A stretch of 64,000 nucleotides of DNA from Microcystis aeruginosa FD4 (GCF_009792235.1 NZ_CP046973.1:4278001-4342000); one strand, 5' to 3'; shown: positions 16,254 to 25,820, counted from the stretch's first letter. Translations and numbers: made by a program. The notes: generated from the sequence alone by a model not told the origin.

Positions 16254-18011
16254 TTACATTCTTTCCAAAACGGGGATACCCAAGAGAGATAGGCCTAATT
16301 TTAGGGTTCTTGCCGTTAAATCACACAAAACTAAACGAGAGGTTTTAATCGGTTCTGCTGCTTTCAGAACGGGACAATTCTCGTAGAAACGATTATACTT
16401 TTTACTGAGTTCATAAAGATAATCACATAGACGATTGGGTAATAAATCCTCTTCTACGGCACTAATTACTTCGGGAAGTTGCAGTAATTGTTTAGCCAGA
16501 ATTAATTCACTTTCATCCTTGAGAATTATCGAAGAATTTTGACTTAAATCCTGAAAATTAATACCACCTTCGCGACTGATACTCTGGACTCTAGCGTAAG
16601 CGTACAGCATATAGGGGGCGGTGTTGCCTTGCAGATTGAGCATTTTGTCGTAACTAAAAACGTAGTTACTATTGCGATTTTGGCTGAGATCGGCGTATTT
16701 AACGGCACTTAATCCGACAGTTTCGGCAGTCTTAGCGATAAAATCGCCAGTTTCTTCTCTTTCCTCGCTTGCTAGTCTTTTTTCTAAGTCAGCTAGGGAA
16801 CAGGCGATCGCTTGATCAAGTAATTCTTGTAATTTTACCGTCTCCCCGGAACGAGTTTTTAACTTTTTACCATCTTCCCCTAAAACTAATCCAAAAGCGA
16901 CGTGAACCACTGCCACATTATCGGGTAAAAATCCCGCTTTTTTAGCCACCTGAAATACTTGGGCAAAATGGTTAGCTTGTCCAGCATCGGTAACATAAAT
17001 TATTCTTTCGGCTTTATCTTGCCGCACTCGATAACAAATTGCCGCTAAATCGGTGGTAGCGTAATTATAACCGCCGTCGGATTTCTTGACAATTAGGGGC
17101 AGAGGCTCCCCCTCTTTGTTGGTAAAACCATCGAGAAAGACGCATAAAGCGCCGTTGTCTTCTGTTAGCAATCCCTGTTGATCTAATTCTCTGATTACCG
17201 CTTCCAGGTAGGGATTATAAAAAGATTCCCCCCTTTCAGTCAGTTTTATATCGAGAATATCATAGATTTTCTGAAATTCCCGTCGTGATTGTTGACAAAG
17301 TAACTGCCATGCTTGACGACTTTGAGGATCACCCGACTGTAATTTTACTACGGCTTGACGGGCAGTTTCTTTAAAGTTTTCGTCTTCATCAAAACGAATT
17401 TTTGCCTTTTTATAAAAGCTAACTAAATCGCCTAAATCCAGAGCATCTGCTTGGGTTAAAGCGCTAGGATAAGCTTCTTGTAGATAGGTGATTAACATCC
17501 CGAATTGAGTACCCCAATCCCCGACGTGATTAAGACGAATTACTTGATGATGACGAAATTCCAAAATCCGAGCGATACAATCACCAATTATAGTCGATCG
17601 CAAGTGACCGACGTGCATTTCTTTGGCAATATTGGGACTGGAAAAATCGACAATAATTTTTTGACTGGGGTTAGCAGTGGCAACTCCTAAACGGTTGTCA
17701 GTAATTAGGTCTTTTAATTGGGTTTCTAGATAACTGGGTTTAAGGGTAAGATTGATAAAACCAGGTCCGGCAATTTCGGGGGGTTGACAGAGATCATCTA
17801 TCTCTAGATTTTTTAGTAAAGTTGCCGCCACTTCCCGCGGTTTTTGTTTTAATTCTTTGGCTAAAGAGAGGGAAATATTACACTGATAATCGCCAAAACG
17901 GGGGTTACTAGCGGCGACAATTAGAGGATCGGTATCAGCGAAGTTTTCCCCAAAGGATTTAACTAGGGATTGGGAAAAACGCTCTTTTATTTGTTGGATA
18001 ATAGCAGTCAT
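16254..18011 (-). CDS. argS: Arginyl-tRNA synthetase
   Basis: This 585-residue class I synthetase charges tRNA-Arg. It has the N-terminal additional domain (FADTDPLIVAASNPRFGDYQ), the HIGH motif as MHVGHLRST near residue 134, ATTDLAAI and the KMSK-equivalent KLKTRSGETVKL, followed by the anticodon-binding DALR domain ending LLGIPVLERM. In most ArgS proteins the KMSKS loop is degenerate, as here. Length is normal. It is monocistronic, and its 3' end abuts a heptamer repeat array. Confidence 0.96.
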   Translation of the reverse strand: MTAIIQQIKERFSQSLVKSFGENFADTDPLIVAASNPRFGDYQCNISLSLAKELKQKPREVAATLLKNLEIDDLCQPPEIAGPGFINLTLKPSYLETQLKDLITDNRLGVATANPSQKIIVDFSSPNIAKEMHVGHLRSTIIGDCIARILEFRHHQVIRLNHVGDWGTQFGMLITYLQEAYPSALTQADALDLGDLVSFYKKAKIRFDEDENFKETARQAVVKLQSGDPQSRQAWQLLCQQSRREFQKIYDILDIKLTERGESFYNPYLEAVIRELDQQGLLTEDNGALCVFLDGFTNKEGEPLPLIVKKSDGGYNYATTDLAAICYRVRQDKAERIIYVTDAGQANHFAQVFQVAKKAGFLPDNVAVVHVAFGLVLGEDGKKLKTRSGETVKLQELLDQAIACSLADLEKRLASEEREETGDFIAKTAETVGLSAVKYADLSQNRNSNYVFSYDKMLNLQGNTAPYMLYAYARVQSISREGGINFQDLSQNSSIILKDESELILAKQLLQLPEVISAVEEDLLPNRLCDYLYELSKKYNRFYENCPVLKAAEPIKTSRLVLCDLTARTLKLGLSLLGIPVLERM

Positions 18012-18290
18012 AGAGAGAATTTAGCAGTTAGGGATTAGATAAAAATCGGGAAGGAATCGGTTAGATTCCTAGCAGTAACCAGATTGTGGGTCGAATTAGC
18101 TACTGAAGATGAGTATTCTCTCAAGACTTTTTAAATGATCTGTTGTTTCGAGCCAACGAGATTAATACTCCAGATAACTTAGGTTATTGACCATCTTACC
18201 TTATCATAATCTGAAGGCGAATCCAATGCAGCTGGCTGCTGGGAAACATTTGCTTTAATATAGTAAGTAAGCTCTACCAATAATACAACC

Positions 18291-18545
18291 ATGTTAGCCA
18301 GTTATATTGATCAAGCGATGGCACTAGCTCGATACGAAATCATCGAAGAAGATGGCACTTATTGGGGTGAAATTCCACCCCTTCAGGGAGTTTGGGCAAA
18401 TCACGCCAATCTAGAAGATTGCCGGCAAGAATTGCGCGAAGCTTTAAGCGATTGGATTGCTTTGCGTCTGTGTTTAGGTTTGCCGATTCCAGTGTTAGCA
18501 GGAATAGATCTTAATCTCCTTCCTCAACCCATGTCTTCAATTTAA
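18291..18545 (+). CDS. hicB: HicB-family antitoxin
   Basis: This 84-residue protein has the HicB RNase H-like degenerate fold: YEIIEEDGTYWGEIPPLQGVWANHANLEDCRQELREALSDW is the classic partial barrel followed by a helix. HicB neutralises HicA and may bind the promoter. It lies 3 nt upstream of hicA, an antitoxin-first order seen in many cyanobacterial pairs. The C-terminal DNA-binding helix is short. Confidence 0.85.
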   Translation: MLASYIDQAMALARYEIIEEDGTYWGEIPPLQGVWANHANLEDCRQELREALSDWIALRLCLGLPIPVLAGIDLNLLPQPMSSI

Positions 18546-18548
18546 GAT

Positions 18549-18767
18549 ATGCCTAAATTAACCGCCGTATCATGGCTTAATCTAGTTCAAAGATTACGAG
18601 AACTTGGGTTTGACGGTCCCTACGCTGGGGGTAAACACCCTCAAATGCGTCGCGGTAATTTAACGATAATTATCCCCAATCCCCATCAAGGGGAAATAGG
18701 GGTAGGACTGTTAAAACGCATTCTCAATCAAGCGGGTATTACCAGAGAAGAATGGCTGGGAAAATAA
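18549..18767 (+). CDS. hicA: HicA-family mRNA interferase toxin
   Basis: This 72-residue protein has a dsRBD-like fold with the catalytic His in GGKHPQMRRG and the following NPHQGEIGVGLLKRILNQAG helix. HicA cleaves mRNA independently of ribosomes. The usual GxHxx core is GGKHPQM here, consistent with a working toxin. It is cotranscribed with hicB and ends 22 nt before the convergent ispF stop. Confidence 0.88.
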   Translation: MPKLTAVSWLNLVQRLRELGFDGPYAGGKHPQMRRGNLTIIIPNPHQGEIGVGLLKRILNQAGITREEWLGK

Positions 18768-18789
18768 CAGGGAAAACATCCTATTTAAC

Positions 18790-19269
18790 CTAATCCTTAA
18801 CCAATAAAACCACGGCATAAACTGCGATACCTTCTTCTCGTCCTACCGGTCCCAATTGTTCGTTAGTAGTGGCTTTAATTCCCACCTGTTCTGGATTAAT
18901 ATTAAGGGTAGCCGCTAACTTGGATCGCATCGCAATAAGGTGGGGTTTCATTTTCGGTCTTTCGGCGACAATTACCGAATCAATATTATTAATCTGCCAA
19001 CCTTTATCGACAATTAATTGATTAACTTGCTCTAATAATTTTAAACTATTCGCCCCTTGCCATTGCGGGTCTGTGGGGGGAAAATAATGACCGATATCGC
19101 CTAAACTAAGCGCCCCCAGCATGGCATCCATAATAGCGTGGGTTAAGACATCGGCATCACTATGACCCAATAAACCGACAGTATGGGCAATTTCTACTCC
19201 TCCTAAAATTAAAGGTCTTCCTGTCACCAATCGGTGGATATCGTAGCCGTTACCAATACGAATATTCAT
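18790..19269 (-). CDS. ispF: 2-C-methyl-D-erythritol 2,4-cyclodiphosphate synthase
   Basis: This 159-residue enzyme of the MEP isoprenoid pathway makes the cyclic diphosphate intermediate leading to carotenoids, phytol and quinones. Metal ligands are seen in GYDIHRL (D10, H12) and GLLGHSDADVLTHAIMDA. The ATTNEQLGPVGREEGIAVYA segment is the conserved C-terminal signature. It is a homotrimer in known structures. Length and motifs are normal; it stands alone. Confidence 0.96.
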   Translation of the reverse strand: MNIRIGNGYDIHRLVTGRPLILGGVEIAHTVGLLGHSDADVLTHAIMDAMLGALSLGDIGHYFPPTDPQWQGANSLKLLEQVNQLIVDKGWQINNIDSVIVAERPKMKPHLIAMRSKLAATLNINPEQVGIKATTNEQLGPVGREEGIAVYAVVLLVKD

Positions 19270-19502
19270 AGAGCAGTCCTCTTGGAGTTATATTAATTAT
19301 CTTATCGCAAAAGGGAACGGGAAACGGGGAAATATTTTCCCTGACTTGTCCTTATTAGCTAATTAGCTAGGAAGGATGAACTATCCCAAACAAACTGAAG
19401 TTTTTCCCGATACAATGAAAGCTTATACTAAATTTATTTTTGATAGTATCATTAACTGCCAGTCCAACTTTCAAAACCCACTTCCCACTTGCCACTCTAT
19501 AC

Positions 19503-19657
19503 TTGTTAAATAAGATTTAGTATAACTCGATCGCTGTTAAAATTGCGGTAGAATCAGGAGAGCGTTGGGTTTCATGCTTCACACCAACCTACATTTTTGT
19601 TAAATAAGATTTAGTATAGCTCGATCGCTGTTAAAATTGCGGTAGAATCAGGAGAGC
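19503..19657. repeat. Two direct copies of a 60-bp repeat upstream of the AAA/DUF4276 pair
   Basis: The unit TTGTTAAATAAGATTTAGTA... with the invariant core CTCGATCGCTGTTAAAATTG occurs at 19503-19563 and 19597-19657 (94-bp offset, one mismatch seen). A third, partial copy is at 21984-22034, just past the same gene pair. The rest of 19270-19782 is AT-rich and gene-free. Confidence 0.8.
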
Positions 19658-19782
19658 TAATTTGCTATAACCAGTCCAGAAGAGCCAGATTACTAAAAAT
19701 TGACCAGTTTTTTGGGGTAACTGGCGAAATTAACAGCTAATCTGGGACAAGACGAGCTAAAAGCAGCAGAGAGCAACAATCA

Positions 19783-20970
19783 ATGTCTAAAAACTCTATA
19801 CCTCGAATCGAAAATCTGCGCGTGCAAAATTACCGAGCTTTACAGGACTTAGAATTAAAAAAAATTACTCCTCTAACAGTTTTTCTCGGTCCTAATGGGA
19901 GCGGAAAATCTACCTTATTTGATGTCTTTGCTTTCCTCTCTGAATGTTTTACTGTTGGTTTAAGAAAAGCTTGGGACAGACGGGGAAGATTTAAAGAATT
20001 AAGAACTAGAGGACAAGAAGGTTACATCATTATCGAATTAAAATATAGAGAAACATTGGCATCACCTTTAATTACCTATCATTTAGCCATTAATGAAGCC
20101 AATAATCGCCCTTATGTTGCTGAAGAATGGTTACATTGGAGACGAGGACCGAAGGGCGCACCTTTTCGCTTTTTAGACTTTAAAGAAGGGGAAGGAATAG
20201 TGATTAGTGGAGAAAATCCCCAAGAAAAAGATGAACGAATTTCTGAACGATTAGACTCCCCGGAATTTTTAGCTGTTAGTACCCTGGGACAATTGGCCAA
20301 ACATCCCCGGGTTAGTGCTTTGCGTCGTTTTATCACAAGTTGGTATCTTTCCTACTTAACCGCAGATAATACTCGCAATCAACCCGAAGCAGGAGCGCAA
20401 GAAAGATTATCCCCAACTGGTGACAATTTACCTAATGTTATTCAATATTTAAAAGAAGATCATCCTCAACGATTAGAATCTATTTTACAAACCCTTTCTC
20501 GTCGAATTCCTAGATTAGAAAAAGTAGAAGCATCTATTATGCCGAATGGACAGCTTTTACTCCAGATTAAAGACGCACCTTTTCAAAGTCCAATTCTTGC
20601 CAAATTTGCCTCTGATGGCACTTTAAAAATGTTGGCTTATTTAACTATATTATATGATCCAAGCCCTCCGCAATTAGTGGGAATAGAAGAACCAGAAAAT
20701 CATCTTCATCCCCGTTTATTACCTGAATTAGCAGAAGAATGTCGGGCAGCGACCGCAGGTACACAATTAATAGTAACAACTCATTCTCCCTTTTTTGTAG
20801 ATGGTTTAAAACCAGAGGAAGTTTGGGTGCTTTATCGAGATGAAAAGGGTTTTACTCAAGCTAAACGTACTTCAGAAATGCAAGGAGTTAAGAAATTTAT
20901 TCAAAATGGTGCTTTGTTGGGTCAATTATGGATGGAGGACTATTTTGATGTGGGTAATCCTATCATTTAA
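19783..20970 (+). CDS. OLD-like AAA ATPase (AAA15/21 type) of a two-gene defence-type module
   Basis: This 395-residue ABC-type ATPase has the N-terminal RIENLRVQNYRALQD strand, Walker A FLGPNGSGKST (about residues 34-44), Walker B QLVGIEEPENHLHP (about 296-309) and the switch His in TTHSPFFVDGL. It has no coiled-coil hook and no fused Toprim. It is followed after 24 nt by a DUF4276 (Toprim-like) gene. AAA ATPase plus DUF4276 resembles the paired OLD/PARIS arrangement, in which the ATPase senses a phage and releases the Toprim partner; the role here is inference. The ATPase is intact while the partner is broken. Confidence 0.75.
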   Translation: MSKNSIPRIENLRVQNYRALQDLELKKITPLTVFLGPNGSGKSTLFDVFAFLSECFTVGLRKAWDRRGRFKELRTRGQEGYIIIELKYRETLASPLITYHLAINEANNRPYVAEEWLHWRRGPKGAPFRFLDFKEGEGIVISGENPQEKDERISERLDSPEFLAVSTLGQLAKHPRVSALRRFITSWYLSYLTADNTRNQPEAGAQERLSPTGDNLPNVIQYLKEDHPQRLESILQTLSRRIPRLEKVEASIMPNGQLLLQIKDAPFQSPILAKFASDGTLKMLAYLTILYDPSPPQLVGIEEPENHLHPRLLPELAEECRAATAGTQLIVTTHSPFFVDGLKPEEVWVLYRDEKGFTQAKRTSEMQGVKKFIQNGALLGQLWMEDYFDVGNPII

Positions 20971-20994
20971 CTTTAATACCAAAGGAGGGAAAAA

Positions 20995-21606
20995 GTGCAT
21001 CTTGAATTTCTAGTTGAAGAATTTTCTACCCAAGAATGTTTAAATCAAATTTAACCTCAAATATTATTTGAGAATGTCACTTATAAAATTCATGCCTTTC
21101 GAGGTAAATCCGATTTAATCAAAAAACTACCGGAGCGATTAAAAGGTTATAAATGCTGGATACCCGATGATTATCGAATCATTATTCTTGTAGATAGAGA
21201 CAATGAAGATTGTCAAATGCTCAAAGAAAAGTTAGAAAATATCGCTCAACAAACAGGACTTATCACTAAAACGATTAGCGAAGATAAAAAAACATTTCAG
21301 GTGTTAAATAGAATTGCCATAGAAGAACTAGAAGCTTGGTTTTTTGGTGATATTCAGGCTATAGTCTCAGCCTATCCCAAAGTTTCTACTAATGTAGGAC
21401 AGCAAGCAAAATACAGAAAACCCGATGAAATTACAGGCGGAACTTGGGAAAACTTAGAAAAGATACTTCAAAAAGCTGGTTATCATCGCGGAGGTTTAGA
21501 AAAAGTGAAAGCGGCCCGAGAAATTTCTCAATTTATGACTCCTGCTGATAATTGTTCTCCTAGTTTTCAGATTTTTTATCAAGGTTTATTGGCGATGATT
21601 AGCTAA
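20995..21606 (+). pseudogene. DUF4276 (Toprim-like) gene with early nonsense codon
   Basis: A GTG at 20995 with a strong AGGAGG site upstream (20983-20988) opens a frame HLEFLVEEFSTQECLNQI, then TAA at 21052-21054. The same frame continues PQILFENVTYKIHAFRGKSD, LVDRDNEDCQMLKEKLENIA and so on to 21606. HLEFLVEE, FRGKSDL and LVDRDNEDC are DUF4276 signatures, the last holding the Toprim-like acidic residues. TAA replaces a codon that is normally Leu in such proteins, so a single TTA to TAA change is likely. An ATG at 21217 could restart only the C-terminal half, without the acidic motif. Confidence 0.85.
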
Positions 21607-21710
21607 GGATATTTAGGAAAGTAAATGATAAAACTGCTAGATCCCTGTCAAGGATAAATCGATTTTTAACTGTTGAATAAATTGTTGCATAATTGTTCAA
21701 AATTCGGTGT

Positions 21711-21880
21711 TTAACTATTTTTCGCTTCTAATTTGGTCCAAGGACTTTTAAGTTCCTGATTTTCCTGTTTCATTTTTTCTAATTCCTTGCGAATTTCCTG
21801 AATTGCTTTCTCGGAACCTAATTTTTTCTGGACTTTTTGTACTGCTTCCTCCTCTACAGGACGCACGCGACCATCGGGAG
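21711..21880 (-). pseudogene. 3' fragment of an unidentified gene cut by a palindromic element
   Basis: Minus-strand codons read PDGRVRPVEEEAVQKVQKKL and continue as a charged coiled coil ending LEAKNS and TAA at 21711-21713. The frame stops being coding-like at 21880, where the GGTGCGTTA element begins. This is the C-terminal 55 or so residues of a helical protein that I cannot name. Confidence 0.5.
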
Positions 21881-21885
21881 TTCAG

Positions 21886-21956
21886 TAGGGTGCGTTAGAC
21901 GGCAGAAATTGATGCTTTGACTTGAAGGTAACAATCCGTCGTAACGCACCACCTAT
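21886..21956. mobile_element. 71-bp palindromic MITE-like element
   Basis: Perfect 9-bp inverted repeats GGTGCGTTA (21889-21897) and TAACGCACC (21942-21950) sit inside a longer imperfect match. The piece interrupts the gene fragment at 21711-21880. The tip (GGTGCGTTA) resembles other GGTGCGTTACG repeats at about 5860-5905. Confidence 0.6.
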
Positions 21957-21983
21957 CATCAACTAAGTAGCCGGTTACAATTA

Positions 21984-22034
21984 AAGATTTATTATAACTC
22001 GATCGCTGTTAAAATTGCGGTAGAATCGGGAGAG
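21984..22034. repeat. Third copy of the 60-bp repeat
   Basis: This matches the repeats at 19503 and 19597 from AAGATTTA to GAGAG with three mismatches or so. With them it brackets the AAA ATPase/DUF4276 pair in direct orientation. Confidence 0.7.
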
Positions 22035-22140
22035 TAACTCCGAGTTTTTTCTTGGGGATAATCTCCTAACTTCTGACTATCCACTGCCGATTCCCGCAAA
22101 GGATAGCCATTTATTCTATCAGATTGAGAAGATATTAAGT

Positions 22141-22311
22141 ATGATAACACTTGTGATTATGTTTTTCGCTGCCTTGCTGGCAGCTGCCGATTTTACTTAC
22201 CAAGTTTTGATTCATTTTCCCGTACAAATCCTCAATTTTTTGGGGTCGTTGCTGTCCTATGGAGTGATTGGACTGATAATTTTCGTCCTAGTGTGGATTG
22301 TGGGTGACTGA
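22141..22311 (+). CDS. Small two-TM membrane protein, 56 residues
   Basis: The ATG at 22141 opens 56 codons: MITLVIMFFAALLAAADFTY, then VLIHFPVQILNF and a second hydrophobic helix SYGVIGLIIFVLVWIVGD. The two segments form a membrane hairpin with almost no soluble part. The ribosome site is weak (GAGAAG, 12-14 nt upstream). Coding is supported by the clean hydrophobic pattern and by its place in an otherwise AT-rich spacer, but it could be chance. No family is recognised. Confidence 0.45.
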   Translation: MITLVIMFFAALLAAADFTYQVLIHFPVQILNFLGSLLSYGVIGLIIFVLVWIVGD

Positions 22312-22381
22312 TTTCTTGGGGTAAAAAAATGAGAGAATTAGCCTTAGCCAATTCTCCCCAATTTAAGTCAACTTTTAATTT

Positions 22382-25198
22382 TTACTGTTCACTGGCCACT
22401 GCTTGGGGTTGTCCTTGCGGTTGGAATTGGAACAGGGAATAAACCACATTACGACGGATATCAATCATCATTTCTAAAAACATCTCGTAGCCTTCCTGTT
22501 TATACTCAATTAGGGGGTCTTTTTGACCGTAACCGCGTAAACCAATCGACTCGCGTAAAGCTTCCATAGCTTGCAGATGTTCGCGCCATAACATATCGAT
22601 TTGTTGCAGGATAAAATAACGTTCGGCATCGCGCATTAAACCGGGACGAATACTATCCACTTGACGTTCTTTTATTTCATAAGCTTTGCGAACTTCTTCG
22701 TGGAGGAACATCTTGATATCATTAACACTCATATCCTCGATATCCTTAGCGGTAATATCTGCCAACAGATAGACGAATTCCTGAGATTTACTAATCAGTT
22801 TTTCTAAATCCCATTCTTCCGCCGGCAGTTCGGGATTAATATAAGCCATGACGATTTCATCCATGGTTTTTTCGGCGTATTGCAGCACCTGTTCTTTTAA
22901 GTCCATCCCCTCCAAAACCCGACGACGTTCGGCATAAATAGCGCGCCGTTGATTATTCATCACCTCGTCGTATTCAAACACCTGTTTCCGGGCATCATAA
23001 TAGAAGGTTTCCACTTTTCTTTGCGCGCCTTCTAAGGAACGAGTCAACATTCCCGATTCAATGGGCATATCTTCTTCCACCCGGAAGGCATCCATTAAAC
23101 CCGCCACGCGGTCGCCCCCAAAAATACGCAATAAATTGTCTTCTAGGCTTAAAAAGAAGCGTGTGGAACCGGGGTCGCCCTGTCTGCCCGCTCTGCCTCG
23201 CAATTGGTTGTCAATACGGCGGGATTCGTGGCGTTCCGTCCCGATAACGTGCAGTCCGCCTCTTTCTACTACTTCATCGTGTTCTTTGCCGGTGTAATCT
23301 TCATAACTTTGGCGAATTAATTTATAGACTTCGCGTAACTTTTGAATAACTGGGTCATCCGTGGGAGCTTTTTCGGCCGCGATGGCGATTTTTTCTTCCA
23401 CTTCTAATTCTGGTAAACTTTGAGTTCCGTGGGTATCAACGGCAAATTTAACCGCTTCTTTCAGGGTATTTTCTACCTCTTTCGGTAACTCAGTGGGAAA
23501 AATTTCCGCCGAGGCACGCCAGTTTTTTTTCTTTTTACCCGGAGCGAATCCTTGGGGGCGATTGCGTTCTCCTAAACTGGGTAAACTAAAGGCCAAATTG
23601 TCATCTTCGGGCATAACTAATTTCGGCATTAAATACTCGCGAATTTTCAATCGGGCCATATAATCAGAGTTACCACCGAGGATGATATCGGTTCCCCGTC
23701 CTGCCATGTTTGTAGCAATGGTTACGGCTCCGGCCCGGCCTGCTTGGGCGACGATTTCCGATTCCCTTTCCACGTTTTCTGGACGAGCATTCAGCAAGTT
23801 ATGGGGAATCTTTCTTTCCTGCAATAAAAGCGAAAGCACTTCCGATTTTTCTACACTGGTAGTACCGACTAAAACTGGGCGACCTTCTTCGTGCATTTGT
23901 TGACATTCTTCGGCGACGGCGTTCCATTTTGCCTGTTCATTTTTATAGACCACATCGGCTAAATCTTGCCGACGAGAAACGCGGTTGGTGGGGATAATTG
24001 TTACTTGCAGGTTATAGACTTTTTCTAGTTCCGTTTCTTCGGTTTTGGCTGTCCCAGTCATGCCGGATAATTTCGGATAGAGTAGGAAAAAGTTTTGATA
24101 GGTAATCGTGGCTAAGGTTTGGGTTTCCTGTTGAATTTCTACCCCTTCCTTAGCTTCCACTGCCTGATGTAAACCATCACCCCAACGTCGCCCCGGTAAT
24201 ACCCGTCCCGTGAACTCATCAACAATAACAATTTCACCACTGCGGACGATATAGTTAACGTCTTTTTTCTGGAGTTCTTTGGCACGAATAGCGTTAGAAA
24301 TATAGTGCGCCCAGGGATTTTCTTGGTCGTATAAATCGGTAACTTCTAATAGTTCTTCCGCTTTTTTAAAGCCTTCATCGGTCATTAAAACGTTACGGTC
24401 TTTTTCGTTAACTTCGTAGTCTCCCGGTCCGTCTTCTACTTCTTGGCGCACTAATTGCTCGGCGATTTCGGCGGCGAGAATATATTTTTCTGTGGGCCGA
24501 TCGATCGCTCCTGATATAATTAATGGAGTTCTCGCTTCATCGATAAGAATGGAGTCCACTTCGTCGATAACGCAGTAGTTAAAGGGTCTTTGGACGACTT
24601 CCCCCATCACTGTAGCCATGTTATCGCGCAGATAATCAAAGCCGAGTTCGCTGTTAGTGGTGTAGGTGATGTCACAGGCATAATTTTTCTTTCTTTCTTC
24701 CGGACTCATACCGGCTTGAATTAGTCCCACACTTAACCCTAAAAAGCGGTGTACCTGCCCCATCCATTCCGCGTCACGACGGGCGAGATAATCGTTGACG
24801 GTGACGACGTGAACCCCTTTTCCGGTCAATCCATTCAAATAAGCGGGGAGAGTGGCAACTAGGGTTTTTCCTTCCCCGGTTTTCATCTCGGCGATTTGTC
24901 CTTTGTGGAGTACCATTCCCCCCAATAACTGTACGTCAAAGTGACGCATCCCTAAGACTCGGATGCCCGCTTCCCGGACAATGGCGAAAGCTTCGGGGAG
25001 GATTTCCTCGAGAATCTCCTCTCTTTCGTCATAATTTCTCGCTTTGTCCAATCTTTCCTTAAATTCGCTGGTTTTGCTCCTTAATTCCTCATCGGATAGG
25101 TTTTTAATATCCTCTTCCAGCAGGTTGATTTCGGTGACGAGGGGCTGAAATTTTTTAATTTTGCGGGCGTTGGGGTCTCCGAGTAGGGCTTTTAACAT
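22382..25198 (-). CDS. secA: Preprotein translocase ATPase SecA
   Basis: This 938-residue motor drives proteins through SecYEG in the plasma and thylakoid membranes. Features are DEAD-type Walker A MKTGEGKTLVATLPAY (105-120), the TTNSELGFDYLRDNM helicase stretch, Walker B IDEVDSILIDEARTPL, NBD2 GTTSVEKSE, TNMAGRGTDIILGG and GRAGRQGDPGSTRF, then the helical scaffold domain. The cyanobacterial insertion of about 70 residues (EDDNLAFSLPSL and onwards) before the GTE motif is present. The Cys zinc-binding tail of many bacteria is missing, as is usual here. It is monocistronic. Confidence 0.97.
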   Translation of the reverse strand: MLKALLGDPNARKIKKFQPLVTEINLLEEDIKNLSDEELRSKTSEFKERLDKARNYDEREEILEEILPEAFAIVREAGIRVLGMRHFDVQLLGGMVLHKGQIAEMKTGEGKTLVATLPAYLNGLTGKGVHVVTVNDYLARRDAEWMGQVHRFLGLSVGLIQAGMSPEERKKNYACDITYTTNSELGFDYLRDNMATVMGEVVQRPFNYCVIDEVDSILIDEARTPLIISGAIDRPTEKYILAAEIAEQLVRQEVEDGPGDYEVNEKDRNVLMTDEGFKKAEELLEVTDLYDQENPWAHYISNAIRAKELQKKDVNYIVRSGEIVIVDEFTGRVLPGRRWGDGLHQAVEAKEGVEIQQETQTLATITYQNFFLLYPKLSGMTGTAKTEETELEKVYNLQVTIIPTNRVSRRQDLADVVYKNEQAKWNAVAEECQQMHEEGRPVLVGTTSVEKSEVLSLLLQERKIPHNLLNARPENVERESEIVAQAGRAGAVTIATNMAGRGTDIILGGNSDYMARLKIREYLMPKLVMPEDDNLAFSLPSLGERNRPQGFAPGKKKKNWRASAEIFPTELPKEVENTLKEAVKFAVDTHGTQSLPELEVEEKIAIAAEKAPTDDPVIQKLREVYKLIRQSYEDYTGKEHDEVVERGGLHVIGTERHESRRIDNQLRGRAGRQGDPGSTRFFLSLEDNLLRIFGGDRVAGLMDAFRVEEDMPIESGMLTRSLEGAQRKVETFYYDARKQVFEYDEVMNNQRRAIYAERRRVLEGMDLKEQVLQYAEKTMDEIVMAYINPELPAEEWDLEKLISKSQEFVYLLADITAKDIEDMSVNDIKMFLHEEVRKAYEIKERQVDSIRPGLMRDAERYFILQQIDMLWREHLQAMEALRESIGLRGYGQKDPLIEYKQEGYEMFLEMMIDIRRNVVYSLFQFQPQGQPQAVASEQ

Positions 25199-25565
25199 AG
25201 CAGTTTTTATTCTCTCGCTTCGATTGGCTCTTGGTCTGTGGTGTTAACAATTGTATCACTCTGGTTGGGAGTGGAGAATCATTTATCGGTGAACAGGGAC
25301 GGCGTTGTCAGGTCAGAAGAGGAAAGATGCAATGCTCCGGTGCTGATTCGGAGCATCTTTCAACGCCGATTGTAGGGCTAATTCCACTGCTAAATCGAGC
25401 GACCCCTTCGAGTTGGCTCAGGGCAAGTCTTGTTCCCCACTTAAGCCCAACTATCGGCACTATTCGTTCATTAAACACTAATTGTCAAGATGCCATGTAA
25501 TCCTTGCTATCAAAGTAATTTCAGTTCCGGTGCTGATTCGGAGCATCTTTCAATTTGACAACGCC
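25199..25565. repeat. Repeat-rich spacer with duplicated 28-bp hairpin block
   Basis: A 28-bp block starting TCCGGTGCTGATTCGGAGCA occurs at 25336-25363 and 25526-25553. It carries a hairpin (CTCCG...CGGAG) and could act as a terminator or as a target-site-like duplication of a 190-bp insertion. No credible gene is seen; open frames here have no coding character. Confidence 0.55.
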
Positions 25566-25693
25566 AAAATTCTTGAGACATTTCAATATAAATTTAAAAG
25601 GCAACCGCAACAAAAAAGGAAGAGAAACCCCGTTAAATATAACCTAGAAGACGCTTTATCTGTCGTTGAAACCTGCGATAAAATATCAATCTA
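25566..25693 (+). pseudogene. Fragment of a PIN-like gene, paralogue of 30870-31547
   Basis: The residues KILETFQYKFK...KRNPVKYNLEDALSVVETCD match the middle of the broken PIN-like gene at 30978-31104 (about 124 vs 127 bp, high identity). The fragment stops exactly where the GGGTTTGCTGAAAAAG element end begins, so the insertion truncated it. Confidence 0.7.
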
Positions 25694-25820
25694 GGGTTTG
25701 CTGAAAAAGTATCTACGGTTTCACCGATAGGTTATTGCCCGAATGCTTCGCCCCTACAGGACGCAGGCCGATGAAAACGCAAGGTTTTGAAGCACGATTC
25801 CCTCAAAATCTTGCACCTGT
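25694..25820. mobile_element. Solo IS-end-derived element
   Basis: It starts GGGTTTGCTGAAAAAGTATC, a common IS terminus in Microcystis-like genomes, and ends in the 38-bp block shared with positions 1-38. No transposase is present. It carries TTGCCCGAATGCTTCGCCCC palindromic remnants. The remainder to 25905 shows only AT-rich sequence. Confidence 0.55.
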
